A DNA stretch of 64,000 nt. It comes from G963677325 sp963677325 (GTDB taxonomy: Bacteria; Bacteroidota; Bacteroidia; Bacteroidales; Prolixibacteraceae). Below, one piece after another: positions 17,493 to 25,773 of the stretch. The translations under genes were made by a program, and so were the position numbers. The DNA lies in NCBI GenBank assembly GCA_963677325.2, contig CAXXGM010000013.1, forward strand, positions 1 to 64,000, in the 5' to 3' direction. The first letter of the stretch is position 1. Every line of letters starts with the position of its first letter. A model generated the notes under the pieces. The model was not told where the DNA came from, did not search any database, and saw nothing but the letters and a program-made list of their open reading frames with translations.

Positions 17493-18695
17493 TCAGTTTT
17501 TGAATATCCCAGCAAAGTCAAGTATTACCTTCTCAGAATTATATTCTAAAGTTAGAAATTCTCTATGAGCAACTAAAAATACTATAATATCGGCCCTTTG
17601 ATAGGCATCAAGATAATGCGTCAGCTTAAAAACGCTGTGTTCTGAAATATTAGGTTCTACTACAAGAAAATTATTCTGCTCACTTTGCATAATCTTTTGA
17701 GCAATATATTTTGCAGGGCTTTCTCGTAAATCATCAATGTTCGGTTTAAAAGCGAGTCCCATTATTGCAGTTAGAGGTTTTCTTCCATTTTTTAATTCAA
17801 ATTCCAACATTACATTTTTGGTTTTCTCCGCACACCAGAAAGCTTTGTAATTATTTATTTCGCGAGCAATACCGATAATACGGGACTCCATGGGATATTC
17901 AGAAACAATAAAATAAGGATCTACAGCAATGCAATGTCCCCCAACTCCAGCACCAGGTTGTAAAATGTTTACCCGGGGGTGTTTATTGGCCAACCGGATA
18001 AGTTCCCATACATTTATTCCGGCTTTGTCGCAAATCAAAGAAAGTTCATTGGCAAAAGCTATTTGTACGTCGCGTGATGAGTTTTCAGTGAGTTTGCACA
18101 TTTCTGCTGTGCGTGCATTGGTTTGGTGTAATTGGCCTTTCACAAATAATTGATAGAATTTGATAGCCTTTAGGGTAGAATCTTCATCTATTCCTCCGAT
18201 GGAACGATCGTTGTAAATCAGTTCATGTAACACATTTCCGGGAAGAACACGTTCGGGACAATAAGCAATATAAATTTTGCCTTTCAATTCGGGACGTTCC
18301 CTATAAATCAGATCTGCCATTTTCTCGGTAGTTCCTACAGGGGAAGTTGATTCTATGATATACAGATCGCCTTCTTTCAAAAGAGGTAAAACAGCTTTTG
18401 TTCCCGCTTCGACAAAAGAAATGTCGGGTTCATGGTTTCCTTTGAAAGGAGTTGGAACAACAATTAAGTGAACATCTGCTCCGATAGGTTCTAGAGAAGC
18501 TGTTAAAAATCCTCTTTCGACAGCCTCCTGAACAACTGACTTTAGCCCTGGTTCAATGATATGTATATCACCTTTATTAATAGTTTCAACAACTTTAGGG
18601 TTTACATCAACACCATGAACTTGAATTCCATGTTGCGCAACTACTGCAGCTGTAGGCAGGCCTATATAGCCCAGGCCTATAAATTGTGCAATCAT
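17493..18695 (-). CDS. wecC: UDP-N-acetyl-D-mannosamine dehydrogenase
   Basis: A 400-residue UDP-sugar dehydrogenase with an N-terminal NAD-binding GLGYIGLPTA, VPTPFKGNHEPDISFVEAGT and the catalytic Cys in GAGVGGHCIAVDPYF. The sequence around these blocks is of the WecC type rather than the Ugd type. It performs two oxidations of UDP-ManNAc to UDP-ManNAcA. Together with WecB, WecE and the WecF-like protein it forms a set strongly reminiscent of enterobacterial common antigen synthesis. Confidence 0.92.
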   Translation of the reverse strand: MIAQFIGLGYIGLPTAAVVAQHGIQVHGVDVNPKVVETINKGDIHIIEPGLKSVVQEAVERGFLTASLEPIGADVHLIVVPTPFKGNHEPDISFVEAGTKAVLPLLKEGDLYIIESTSPVGTTEKMADLIYRERPELKGKIYIAYCPERVLPGNVLHELIYNDRSIGGIDEDSTLKAIKFYQLFVKGQLHQTNARTAEMCKLTENSSRDVQIAFANELSLICDKAGINVWELIRLANKHPRVNILQPGAGVGGHCIAVDPYFIVSEYPMESRIIGIAREINNYKAFWCAEKTKNVMLEFELKNGRKPLTAIMGLAFKPNIDDLRESPAKYIAQKIMQSEQNNFLVVEPNISEHSVFKLTHYLDAYQRADIIVFLVAHREFLTLEYNSEKVILDFAGIFKN

Positions 18696-18727
18696 ATCTA
18701 AACTTATTTATTAAAGTAGTTTAATGA

Positions 18728-19816
18728 TTATAGATTGGAAAGAATTAACTCGGCTGAATTCCCATTTCCATAAAGGTTTGGATATACAATAGGATTATTG
18801 ATGGATGTTATTGCCGCTTTTATTTTTGCTGCATCTGTTCCAACTAAAGTATTCCAACCATTATTAACTGTTTCGACCCATTCTGTCTGATTTCTTAATG
18901 TAATGCAAGGCTTTTTCATAAAATAGGCTTCTTTTTGCATCCCCCCCGAATCAGTTACAATAAATTTGCACATCCGTTGAAATAGCAGCATTTCAAGGTA
19001 ACCAACAGGTTCTATAAGATGAATATTGGATGGTACAAGAATATTTTGTTCGCAAATTATCTTCCTTGTTCTGGGATGTATTGGAAATAATCCTTCTATT
19101 CCTATTCCAGCTATACCTTTAAATATTTCTTCTAAATTAGTTTTAAGGTCTGTGTTTTCTGCTCGATGTACTGTTAACAAAAAGAAATTTCCATCTTTAA
19201 AATGAAGAGGAAAGCCACAGGCATTTAGCATTTTGTTCTTACTTGCGTCAGATACACGGTCTAGAATACTGCAATAGTGCAATGAAGCATCAAGCATAAT
19301 GTCACCAACTAAGATCCCATTATTAATATTCTCATTTTTTAAATTGTTGATTGCAGTTTGGGTTGGACAAAATAACCAAAAACTAAGATGATCAGTCATA
19401 ATTCGATTTTGTTCCTCAGGCATTTTTTTCCAGAAACTCCTCAGTCCTGCTTCGACATGTGCAACTGGAATATTCAATTTACTTGCGGCTAAAGCCCCAG
19501 CAAGAGTTGAGTTTGTGTCACCGTAAACCAATACATTATCTGGTTTTTCTGAAATCAATATTTCTTCAATTTTAATAATCATTTCGCCAGTCATTCTTCC
19601 GTGAGTTCCAGAACCAATATTTAAATTTATATCGGGAACTGGGATCCCCATTTGCTCAAAGAAAATATCTGACATATTTTCATCATAATGTTGACCAGTA
19701 TGGATTAGAAGTTCCGTAAATTTATCCTTCCAATCACCAGTTCGAATTAATCTGCTTAATACAGCAGCTTTGATGAATTGAGGCCTGGCACCTATAATTG
19801 TAACAATCTTTTTCAT
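18728..19816 (-). CDS. wbpI: UDP-2,3-diacetamido-glucuronate 2-epimerase-like (WbpI-type)
   Basis: A 362-residue member of the UDP-GlcNAc 2-epimerase fold. GARPQFIKAAVLSRLIR, LHTGQHYDENMSDIFFEQM and the NLNIGSG segment are hallmarks of the WbpI/WlbD branch, which inverts C2 of UDP-GlcNAc3NAcA to give UDP-ManNAc3NAcA. Catalytic landmarks YGDTNSTLAG, HVEAGLRSF and VTDSGGMQKEA are intact. It follows genes for WbpB- and WbpE-like enzymes, completing that pathway except for the acetyltransferase WbpD, which is absent. Confidence 0.85.
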   Translation of the reverse strand: MKKIVTIIGARPQFIKAAVLSRLIRTGDWKDKFTELLIHTGQHYDENMSDIFFEQMGIPVPDINLNIGSGTHGRMTGEMIIKIEEILISEKPDNVLVYGDTNSTLAGALAASKLNIPVAHVEAGLRSFWKKMPEEQNRIMTDHLSFWLFCPTQTAINNLKNENINNGILVGDIMLDASLHYCSILDRVSDASKNKMLNACGFPLHFKDGNFFLLTVHRAENTDLKTNLEEIFKGIAGIGIEGLFPIHPRTRKIICEQNILVPSNIHLIEPVGYLEMLLFQRMCKFIVTDSGGMQKEAYFMKKPCITLRNQTEWVETVNNGWNTLVGTDAAKIKAAITSINNPIVYPNLYGNGNSAELILSNL

Positions 19817-19870
19817 TGAGAAATACTATAATGCTTCTTCTTCGTTTAGACTCTAATTTTTTTTCCAAAA

Positions 19871-20767
19871 TTAAATGCCTCGCAGTCTACTCACAATTTC
19901 AATGCTTCTTCGGGTATCTTCAATTCCAAAACCACCTCCGCTTAAAATATCTCCGTAGCTTTTCGTGTGTAAGTCGGTGAAACCGTCGCTAAACTCTAGT
20001 TCATGTCCTTCAATGTCGATTTTTCGGTAAGTACGTTTTTGAGCTGATATCGCTTCAGGAGGAAGATCATTTTCGTTTACACTTAAAAACCAATTAACAT
20101 TTGCCTTTTCAAAATAAAGTTTGCCACCTACCTTTTCAGGTTGATTCGTCATAAGCTCAACACCTTTGAATTCACCAAAAATCCATCCCAGCATATCAAA
20201 AAAGTGAACTCCAATATTGGTAGCCAACCCTCCCGATTTATGTATATCACCTTTCCAGGAGATAAAATACCATTTACCACGACTGGTAATATAGGTGAGG
20301 TTCACATCGTAAACTTTATCTTTTGGGCCATCTTCAATTTTCTTCTTTAATTGTTGTATAGCAGGATGTAAGCGCAATTGTAATATGGTATAGATTTTCT
20401 TGCCAGTTTCCTGTTCAATCTCCTGAAGAGCATCCAGATTCCACGGATTCAATACTAATGGTTTTTCACAAATGGCATGTGCATCATTACGCAATGCCAT
20501 TCGCATGTGGGCATCATGTAGGTAATTAGGGGAACAAATACTTACATAGTCTATTTTTTGTTTTCCTTGCCGGCGTAACTTGTCAAGTTGTCTGTCAAAA
20601 CGTTCAGGTTCAGTAAAAAAATCAGCATTGGGAAAATAACTATCCATAATACCGACGCTGTCGTTAAGATCTAGTGCTGCAATCAAATTGTTCCCTGTTT
20701 CTTTTATAGCTCTCAAATGGCGGGGAGCAATATATCCACCAGCACCTATTAAAGCAAAATTTTTCAT
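19871..20767 (-). CDS. wbpB: Gfo/Idh/MocA oxidoreductase, probable UDP-GlcNAcA 3-dehydrogenase (WbpB/WlbA-type)
   Basis: A 298-residue NAD-dependent dehydrogenase. The Rossmann motif is GAGGYIAPRHLRAI near the N terminus, the EKP catalytic motif is in AICEKPLVL, and GGLATNIGVHFFDMLGW carries the conserved histidine helix. These are typical of WbpB/WlbA, which oxidise C3 of UDP-GlcNAcA so that a transaminase can install an amine. The transaminase gene lies directly upstream by 29 bp, so the assignment is well supported by context. Confidence 0.87.
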   Translation of the reverse strand: MKNFALIGAGGYIAPRHLRAIKETGNNLIAALDLNDSVGIMDSYFPNADFFTEPERFDRQLDKLRRQGKQKIDYVSICSPNYLHDAHMRMALRNDAHAICEKPLVLNPWNLDALQEIEQETGKKIYTILQLRLHPAIQQLKKKIEDGPKDKVYDVNLTYITSRGKWYFISWKGDIHKSGGLATNIGVHFFDMLGWIFGEFKGVELMTNQPEKVGGKLYFEKANVNWFLSVNENDLPPEAISAQKRTYRKIDIEGHELEFSDGFTDLHTKSYGDILSGGGFGIEDTRRSIEIVSRLRGI

Positions 20768-20796
20768 TTTAAGTTAATCTTAAAAAATTTATAATA

Positions 20797-21930
20797 TTAT
20801 TTAAAATTTGAAATAACCCTTATAATTTCCTCCTGCATTTCAGTAGTTAATTCAGTATGCATCGGAATTGACATAACTGATTTACATAGATTCTCTGTAT
20901 TCCTTAAAACTATATTATCAGGAAAAAATTGAAGAAATGCTTCTTGTTTGTAAAGTGGCAAAGGATAATATATCATTGTTGGAATACCATTTGAGTGAAG
21001 ATATTGCTGCAATTCATTGCGTCGATTGTCCTTAATAATTAAAGTATATTGATTGAAAGTATGTTTACCAAAACTGGATTGATAAGGAATTTCTATCCAT
21101 TCTAATTCTTTCAATTTCCTAGAATAAAAGCTGGCTGCTTTTTGTCTGGAAACAATGTATTTATCCAGATATTTTAGTTTTATCATTAGAATTGATGCGT
21201 GCAATGTATCTAATCTTGAATTGCAACCAAGAATAGAATGATAATATTTCTTCTTCTGACCATGGCTTGCAATTATTCTGCATTTTTCAGCTAAATTATC
21301 GTTATTGGTAGTAATTGCCCCACCATCACCAAAGCATCCAAGATTCTTTGTTGGAAAAAAAGAATTGCATCCTATATCACCAATAGTTCCTGTTTTATGC
21401 CAAATTCCTTCAGATGTCATGCATTCAGCTCCCATAGATTGAGCATTATCTTCAATGACAAATAAATTGTGTTTTTGAGCAATATCCATTATTAAAGTCA
21501 TATCAGCACTCTGGCCATAAAGGTGAACAGGTACAATTGCTTTTGTTTTAGAGGTTATTGCTTTCTCAATTTCTAAGGGATTTATATTGAAAGTTTTTGC
21601 ATCAACATCTACCATAACAGGTTTAAAGCCTAATAAGGCAATTGCTTCTGCAGTTGCGACATAAGTAAATGAAGGAACAATAACTTCATCTCCCTGATTC
21701 AATTCTAATGACATTAAAGCTATCTGTAAAGCATCAGTTCCGTTTGCACAAGGAATAACGTGTCTTACATTTAAATAATTAGCTAACGATTCCTGAAATT
21801 GCTTAACCTCAGGTCCATTGATATAATTTGTTGATTCAACACAACGGATAAGCGCATCATCTATTTCGGACTTAATTTTCTGGTATTGACTTTTTAGATC
21901 TACCATCTGGATATTGGGCATCGTATTCAA
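20797..21930 (-). CDS. wbpE: UDP-2-acetamido-3-oxo-glucuronate aminotransferase (WbpE/WlbC-type)
   Basis: A 377-residue DegT/DnrJ/EryC1 PLP aminotransferase. The internal aldimine lysine is K195 in FFPTKNLGCFGDGG, with IEDNAQSMGAE at 159-169 and GCNSRLDTLHASIL later, all typical of WbpE/WlbC. It transfers an amino group from glutamate to C3, giving UDP-GlcNAc3NA. The following 112 bp to wbpA mark the edge of the AT-rich block. Met1 is used here; Met4 is an alternative. Confidence 0.88.
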   Translation of the reverse strand: MNTMPNIQMVDLKSQYQKIKSEIDDALIRCVESTNYINGPEVKQFQESLANYLNVRHVIPCANGTDALQIALMSLELNQGDEVIVPSFTYVATAEAIALLGFKPVMVDVDAKTFNINPLEIEKAITSKTKAIVPVHLYGQSADMTLIMDIAQKHNLFVIEDNAQSMGAECMTSEGIWHKTGTIGDIGCNSFFPTKNLGCFGDGGAITTNNDNLAEKCRIIASHGQKKKYYHSILGCNSRLDTLHASILMIKLKYLDKYIVSRQKAASFYSRKLKELEWIEIPYQSSFGKHTFNQYTLIIKDNRRNELQQYLHSNGIPTMIYYPLPLYKQEAFLQFFPDNIVLRNTENLCKSVMSIPMHTELTTEMQEEIIRVISNFK

Positions 21931-22042
21931 CTATATAAATAATTTATTTTATAAAGATCTAATTACTTGAAGAAAATATGAATTATAGCTATCTATAACA
22001 AAGGGGAAATAGTTTTTCTCTAACTAAAAATTGTGAAAAACA

Positions 22043-23416
22043 TCAAAGTCTTGCATCTATCAAATTCCGTTCAAATATTCCTTTCACATCATAGATTACA
22101 CAATCATTCTCTTTATAGTGCATCATATCTATATTTTTAAAATCTTTATGGGCGACAGCTAATACAATCGCTTTATAACCATTATCTCCAGGATACTGCA
22201 TAATAGTTGAAACTCCATATTCATGCAAAACTTCTTCAGGTTTGGCCCAAGGATCGTAAATATCCACTTCCAGTCCATAACTTTTTAATTCCCTGTAAAT
22301 GTCTGTTACCTTAGTATTGCGGATATCAGGACAATTCTCCTTAAAAGTGATACCTAAAATCAGCACTTTTGCTCCTTTTACGCAGATTCCCTTTTTAATC
22401 ATCAATCTTACAACCTCTGTAGCCACATATTCTCCCATGGAATCATTCAGCCGGCGTCCAGCCAAAATAATTTCAGAATGATAACCAACCTCCTGAGCTT
22501 TCTGGGCAAGATAATAGGGATCTACACCAATGCAGTGACCACCAACCAGTCCAGGCTTAAAAGGAAGAAAATTCCATTTAGTGGCAGCAGCTTCTAAAAC
22601 ATCACTGGTATCAATACCCATTCGGTTAAAAATCTTGGCCAGTTCATTGACAAAGGCAATGTTAATATCCCTTTGACTGTTTTCGATTACCTTGGCCGCC
22701 TCAGCCACTTTGATGGAGGGGGCTTTATGTGTTCCGGCAGTGATCACTGAACGATAAACAGAATCGATTGTTTCAGCCGCCTCAGGAGTTGAACCGGAGG
22801 TCACCTTTTTTATTTTTTCCACCGTGTGTTCCTTGTCGCCCGGATTGATCCGTTCAGGGGAATAGCCGGCAAAAAAATCAACATTAAATTTCAACCCGGA
22901 GACTCTTTCAACAACCGGAATGCAGTCTTCTTCTGTGGCTCCGGGATAGACCGTGGATTCATAAACCACAATATCTCCTTTCTTGATCACTTTACCGACT
23001 GTTTCACTGGCTTTAATTAGCGGCGTCAAATCCGGACGATTATTTTTATCTACCGGTGTCGGAACCGTGACCACATAAAAATTAGAGCAGCTGATATCTT
23101 GAATATTACATGTGCAGTACAGGCCAATAGTTTCTTCAGTCCCCCCTTCTCCTGTCTCCCTTCTCCTTTCTCCTTTCTCCTTTTCCCCTTTCTCCTTTTC
23201 ACCTTCTTCTTTTTCCGCCGGATTCTCATCTAACAGTACTGCTTTTAATGTCTCAGGGGCTACTTCCAGCGTATGATCATTCCCTTTTTTCAGTTCTTCA
23301 ACCCGGGATTGATTGATGTCGAAACCGACAACAGGATATTTGGTGGCAAAGAGTCTGGCAAGCGGGAGGCCGACGTAGCCCAGGCCGATAACGGCTATTT
23401 TGATATTTTGAATCAT
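22043..23416 (-). CDS. wbpA: UDP-N-acetyl-D-glucosamine 6-dehydrogenase (WbpA-type) with low-complexity insert
   Basis: A 457-residue nucleotide-sugar dehydrogenase from MIQNIKIAV; a Met five residues earlier lies in repeat-derived sequence. It has GLGYVGLPLARLFATKYPV, VVTVPTPVDKNNRPDL and the catalytic Cys in GLVGGHCIGVDPYY. It oxidises UDP-GlcNAc to UDP-GlcNAcA, the entry step for WbpB, WbpE and WbpI. Odd feature: about 25 residues rich in E, G, K and R (roughly 23132-23218), encoded by a purine-only microsatellite, are inserted in frame between the second Rossmann helix and the GLYCT strand. The base composition is less AT-rich than in the genes to its left. Confidence 0.9.
   Translation of the reverse strand: MIQNIKIAVIGLGYVGLPLARLFATKYPVVGFDINQSRVEELKKGNDHTLEVAPETLKAVLLDENPAEKEEGEKEKGEKEKGERRRETGEGGTEETIGLYCTCNIQDISCSNFYVVTVPTPVDKNNRPDLTPLIKASETVGKVIKKGDIVVYESTVYPGATEEDCIPVVERVSGLKFNVDFFAGYSPERINPGDKEHTVEKIKKVTSGSTPEAAETIDSVYRSVITAGTHKAPSIKVAEAAKVIENSQRDINIAFVNELAKIFNRMGIDTSDVLEAAATKWNFLPFKPGLVGGHCIGVDPYYLAQKAQEVGYHSEIILAGRRLNDSMGEYVATEVVRLMIKKGICVKGAKVLILGITFKENCPDIRNTKVTDIYRELKSYGLEVDIYDPWAKPEEVLHEYGVSTIMQYPGDNGYKAIVLAVAHKDFKNIDMMHYKENDCVIYDVKGIFERNLIDARL
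23132..23218 (-). repeat. In-frame purine microsatellite inside wbpA
   Basis: On the coding strand this is an imperfect run of GGAGAAA / GGGGAAA units encoding GEKEKGEKEKGERRR and similar. It keeps the frame, so the enzyme may stay functional. The 7-bp unit (cctttct on the + strand) recalls the heptanucleotide arrays found between genes in this part of the window. Confidence 0.7.
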
Positions 23417-23444
23417 AATTTTTTTCCACAAATAAACACAAATA

Positions 23445-23479
23445 TTAATTCTTAATTCCTAATTCTTAATTCTTAATTT
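23445..23479. repeat. Heptanucleotide array (TTAATTC)x5 at the 3' end of the epimerase gene
   Basis: Five 7-bp units with two variant units, at 23445, 23452, 23459, 23466 and 23473. The last unit contains the stop codon of the UDP-glucuronate epimerase gene. Confidence 0.75.
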
Positions 23480-24522
23480 TTGCCATAGTACTCTTTGTAC
23501 CACTCCACAAATCTCCCCACTCCCTCCTTGATCGGAGTATTGGGCTTATATCCCAGATCTCTTTCCAGATCAGAGGTGTCCGCCCAAGTCATGGGGACAT
23601 CACCGGGCTGCATGGGAAGGAGTTCCTTTTTGGCTGTGAGGCCTAAATTGGATTCGATCGCTTCGATAAAATCCATCAGACGGACCGGAGAGGAATTACC
23701 AATGTTGTATATTTTATAGGGTGCTGTTTTGCTTACAGACGGATCACCGTTATTGTTTAAATTAACTTTCGGGGCATGATCAATTACTTTGACGATACCT
23801 TTTACGATGTCATCCACGAAAGTGAAATCACGTTTCATCTCTCCCCGATTGAATATCTGTATCGGTTTATCGGCAAGGATGGCCTTTGTAAAAAGGAACA
23901 AAGCCATGTCCGGACGGCCGTAAGGTCCATAGACTGTAAAGAACCGCAGCCCGGTGGTCGGTATGCCGAACAGATGGCTATAAGTATGCGCCATCAGTTC
24001 ATTGCTCTTTTTGGTGGCCGCGTAAAGACTGATCGGATGATCCACACTGTCAGCGGTGCTCAAGGGCATTTTCGTATTGTTGCCATAGACACTCGAGGAA
24101 CTGGCATAAACCAGGTGTTTGATCTTGTGATGCCGTGAACATTCCAGGATGTTGGTGAACCCTGTTATGTTGGCCTGAATATAGGCATGAGGATTTTCAA
24201 GGGAGTAGCGGACTCCTGCCTGAGCTGCAAGATTCACAACTGTATCAAATTGTTTTTCTTTGAACAGGAGGTTCAGGTTTTTCAGATCGGTGATGTCCAT
24301 TTTGAGGAAAGTGTACTCTTTGAACGTTGAACTTTGAACGGGTTCGTTCTCTGCAATACTTTCTTTCAAAATACCGGTAACGGCTAGCCGGGAATATTTC
24401 AGATTGACATCGTAATAGTCATTGATGTTGTCGATGCCGACCACTTCATCTCCTCTTCCCAGCAAAGCTTTTACCAGATGAAAACCGATAAAACCCGCGG
24501 CGCCAGTAACCAATATCTTCAT
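23473..24522 (-). CDS. UDP-glucuronate 4-epimerase-like NAD-dependent epimerase
   Basis: A 349-residue extended SDR. It has GAAGFIGFHLVKALLGRGD at the N terminus and the catalytic YxxxK in SLYAATKKSNELMAH. GIDNINDYYDVNLKYSRL is the signature stretch of UDP-glucuronate epimerases (CapI/LspL type) rather than RmlB or GalE. It would supply UDP-GalA. Its stop codon falls inside a heptanucleotide array. The start MKILVTGAAG is clear. Confidence 0.88.
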   Translation of the reverse strand: MKILVTGAAGFIGFHLVKALLGRGDEVVGIDNINDYYDVNLKYSRLAVTGILKESIAENEPVQSSTFKEYTFLKMDITDLKNLNLLFKEKQFDTVVNLAAQAGVRYSLENPHAYIQANITGFTNILECSRHHKIKHLVYASSSSVYGNNTKMPLSTADSVDHPISLYAATKKSNELMAHTYSHLFGIPTTGLRFFTVYGPYGRPDMALFLFTKAILADKPIQIFNRGEMKRDFTFVDDIVKGIVKVIDHAPKVNLNNNGDPSVSKTAPYKIYNIGNSSPVRLMDFIEAIESNLGLTAKKELLPMQPGDVPMTWADTSDLERDLGYKPNTPIKEGVGRFVEWYKEYYGKN

Positions 24523-24736
24523 ATTTCTATATTATCCAAAAATTCACACAAATGTTAACACAAATTCACACAAATGAAAAAACACAAATAATTCGTAATT
24601 AGCTATCGCTGATCTTCGATTCGTAATTTTTTTAACACAGATGAAACGGATTAAAAAGATAATCGCAGATCAGTGTTAATCTTCAGCATTTTTCCCTAAA
24701 GGCTAAAGTCTCCAGCCTAAAGCCATTTTCATCATA
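24523..24736. repeat. Repeat-filled intergenic stretch
   Basis: No gene. It holds two copies of a ttcacacaaatg motif (24541-24575), a tcgctgatcttcgattcg motif that recurs inverted near 26990-27010, an ACAGATGAAACGGATTA-type element (24632-24682) related to 25515-25560, and a short ctaaagg/cctaaag pair. Confidence 0.6.
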
Positions 24737-25213
24737 TCATCCCTTCAAAATCTGGAGGGAATAAGCTTTCAGTTTCAACCATATGGCTGCCAATTTTTTG
24801 ACTTCTCCCGGCAGTAGATTTAGCTCCTCCATTTGGACTTCCCGTAAAAACGGATATTCGTGCGATACTGCATTTCTTGTCTGCCGCAATTTAATCCAGT
24901 CTTTGGCGCTATCCAACAATTTTAATTTTTCAAGTTTGTTTAGCACATCGATAAATGCAAGGTTTGAGACATCTTCTTCCAATACCTGGAGCAATTGTTT
25001 GAACAATCGTGAACCCATACTGTCCTGAAGTTTGGAAAAGCGATAAATCAACTGGTCAAAAAATGCAAGATCAATTTGATTTAACCGGCTTAAACTGTGA
25101 TTTTTTATTGGAAAATATTTTTCAAGACTTTCCATGGCAAACATCATTCGTTGATGATGCAGATCACAGATAGTGAGCGTTTCTTCTAATTTGTTTTTTA
25201 GTTCTCCGGTCAT
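24737..25213 (-). CDS. HEPN-domain protein (partner of MNT nucleotidyltransferase)
   Basis: A 158-residue helical protein with the HEPN R-x4-H motif in RQTRNAVSHEY near residue 110. HEPN proteins of this size are typically ribonuclease toxins paired with a minimal nucleotidyltransferase antitoxin, which neutralises them by modification. Its start codon overlaps the stop of the nucleotidyltransferase gene (ATGA, 25210-25213), showing tight coupling. It sits between two polysaccharide genes with repeats on both sides, suggesting it is a passenger module. Confidence 0.85.
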   Translation of the reverse strand: MTGELKNKLEETLTICDLHHQRMMFAMESLEKYFPIKNHSLSRLNQIDLAFFDQLIYRFSKLQDSMGSRLFKQLLQVLEEDVSNLAFIDVLNKLEKLKLLDSAKDWIKLRQTRNAVSHEYPFLREVQMEELNLLPGEVKKLAAIWLKLKAYSLQILKG

Positions 25214-25500
25214 AGTAGAATCCCTGTTTGAAGTATTGACTTAAGAAAGGTTGGATTCAGGGTATCCGGTTGATCAAGTACCACATCTATTTTTTGATCG
25301 CCAATCTTTAATATGAGATCTGTTAAAAAATCTACTTTAGCACGAATGTTTAAATGACCTCCTCGTATGAATAGATCGATGTCTCCTCCTCTTAATTGGT
25401 CATTTGTACGGGAGCCAAACAAAAAGACAGAAACGTCAGCGCCAAAATGACGAACTGCTAAATTCTTGATGCAATCTATTTCATATTGATTTAGTCTCAT
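25210..25500 (-). CDS. Minimal nucleotidyltransferase (MNT), probable antitoxin
   Basis: A 96-residue protein from MRLNQYEIDC. An upstream in-frame Met at 25584 lies in dispersed repeat sequence and is less likely. The nucleotidyltransferase core is FGADVSVFLFGSRTNDQL followed by GGDIDLFI, giving GSR-x-DxD metal ligands. In MNT/HEPN modules this enzyme AMPylates the HEPN toxin. Its last bases overlap the HEPN start by 4 bp. Confidence 0.85.
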   Translation of the reverse strand: MRLNQYEIDCIKNLAVRHFGADVSVFLFGSRTNDQLRGGDIDLFIRGGHLNIRAKVDFLTDLILKIGDQKIDVVLDQPDTLNPTFLKSILQTGILL

Positions 25501-25514
25501 CTTTTTAATTCTTG

Positions 25515-25560
25515 AACACCGATGACACAGATTAAACAGATAATCACAGATTGTGTTCAC
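25515..25560. repeat. Dispersed ACAGATTAAACAGATAATCACAG-type element
   Basis: The sequence from 25515, built on the words gatgacacagattaaacag and ataatcacagat, recurs in variant form at 24632-24682. It lies just upstream of the chosen MNT start. Confidence 0.5.
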
Positions 25561-25583
25561 CTTCTTCCTACGCCAAATTCTCA

Positions 25584-25660
25584 AATAAGGTAATAAGGTC
25601 GGTTTCTATGTTCTTCTTTGGTTCTACTAAGGTTAAAAAGAATAATACAAATAAGGTTTT
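25584..25660. repeat. Dispersed 'aataagg' repeat, copy A
   Basis: A ~77-bp element opening with aataaggtaataaggtcgg and closing with aaataaggtttt, with ctactaaggttaaaa inside. Related copies are at 31396-31457, 31828-31857 and 43904-43979. Confidence 0.7.
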
Positions 25661-25711
25661 AAAAGAACAGTCCTCATTAACCATTAACCATTAACCCTTA
25701 ACCACAAACCA

Positions 25712-25753
25712 CTAAAGCCTAAAGCCTAAAGTCTATAGCCTAAAGCCTAAAGC
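25712..25753. repeat. Heptanucleotide array (CTAAAGC)x6
   Basis: Six 7-bp units, two of them variant, ending 20 bp past the stop of the chain-length gene (25774). An 11-unit array of the same word lies at the end of xylB. Confidence 0.78.
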
Positions 25754-25773
25754 CTCATCACCACATCAGCACA

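Noticed and set aside
23776..24138. 120-codon open frame on the plus strand
   Set aside because: It is antisense to the UDP-glucuronate epimerase gene.
23473..24522. rmlB (dTDP-glucose 4,6-dehydratase)
   Set aside because: The sequence around GIDNINDYYDVNLKYSRL is of the UDP-glucuronate epimerase type, so RmlB is missing from the window.
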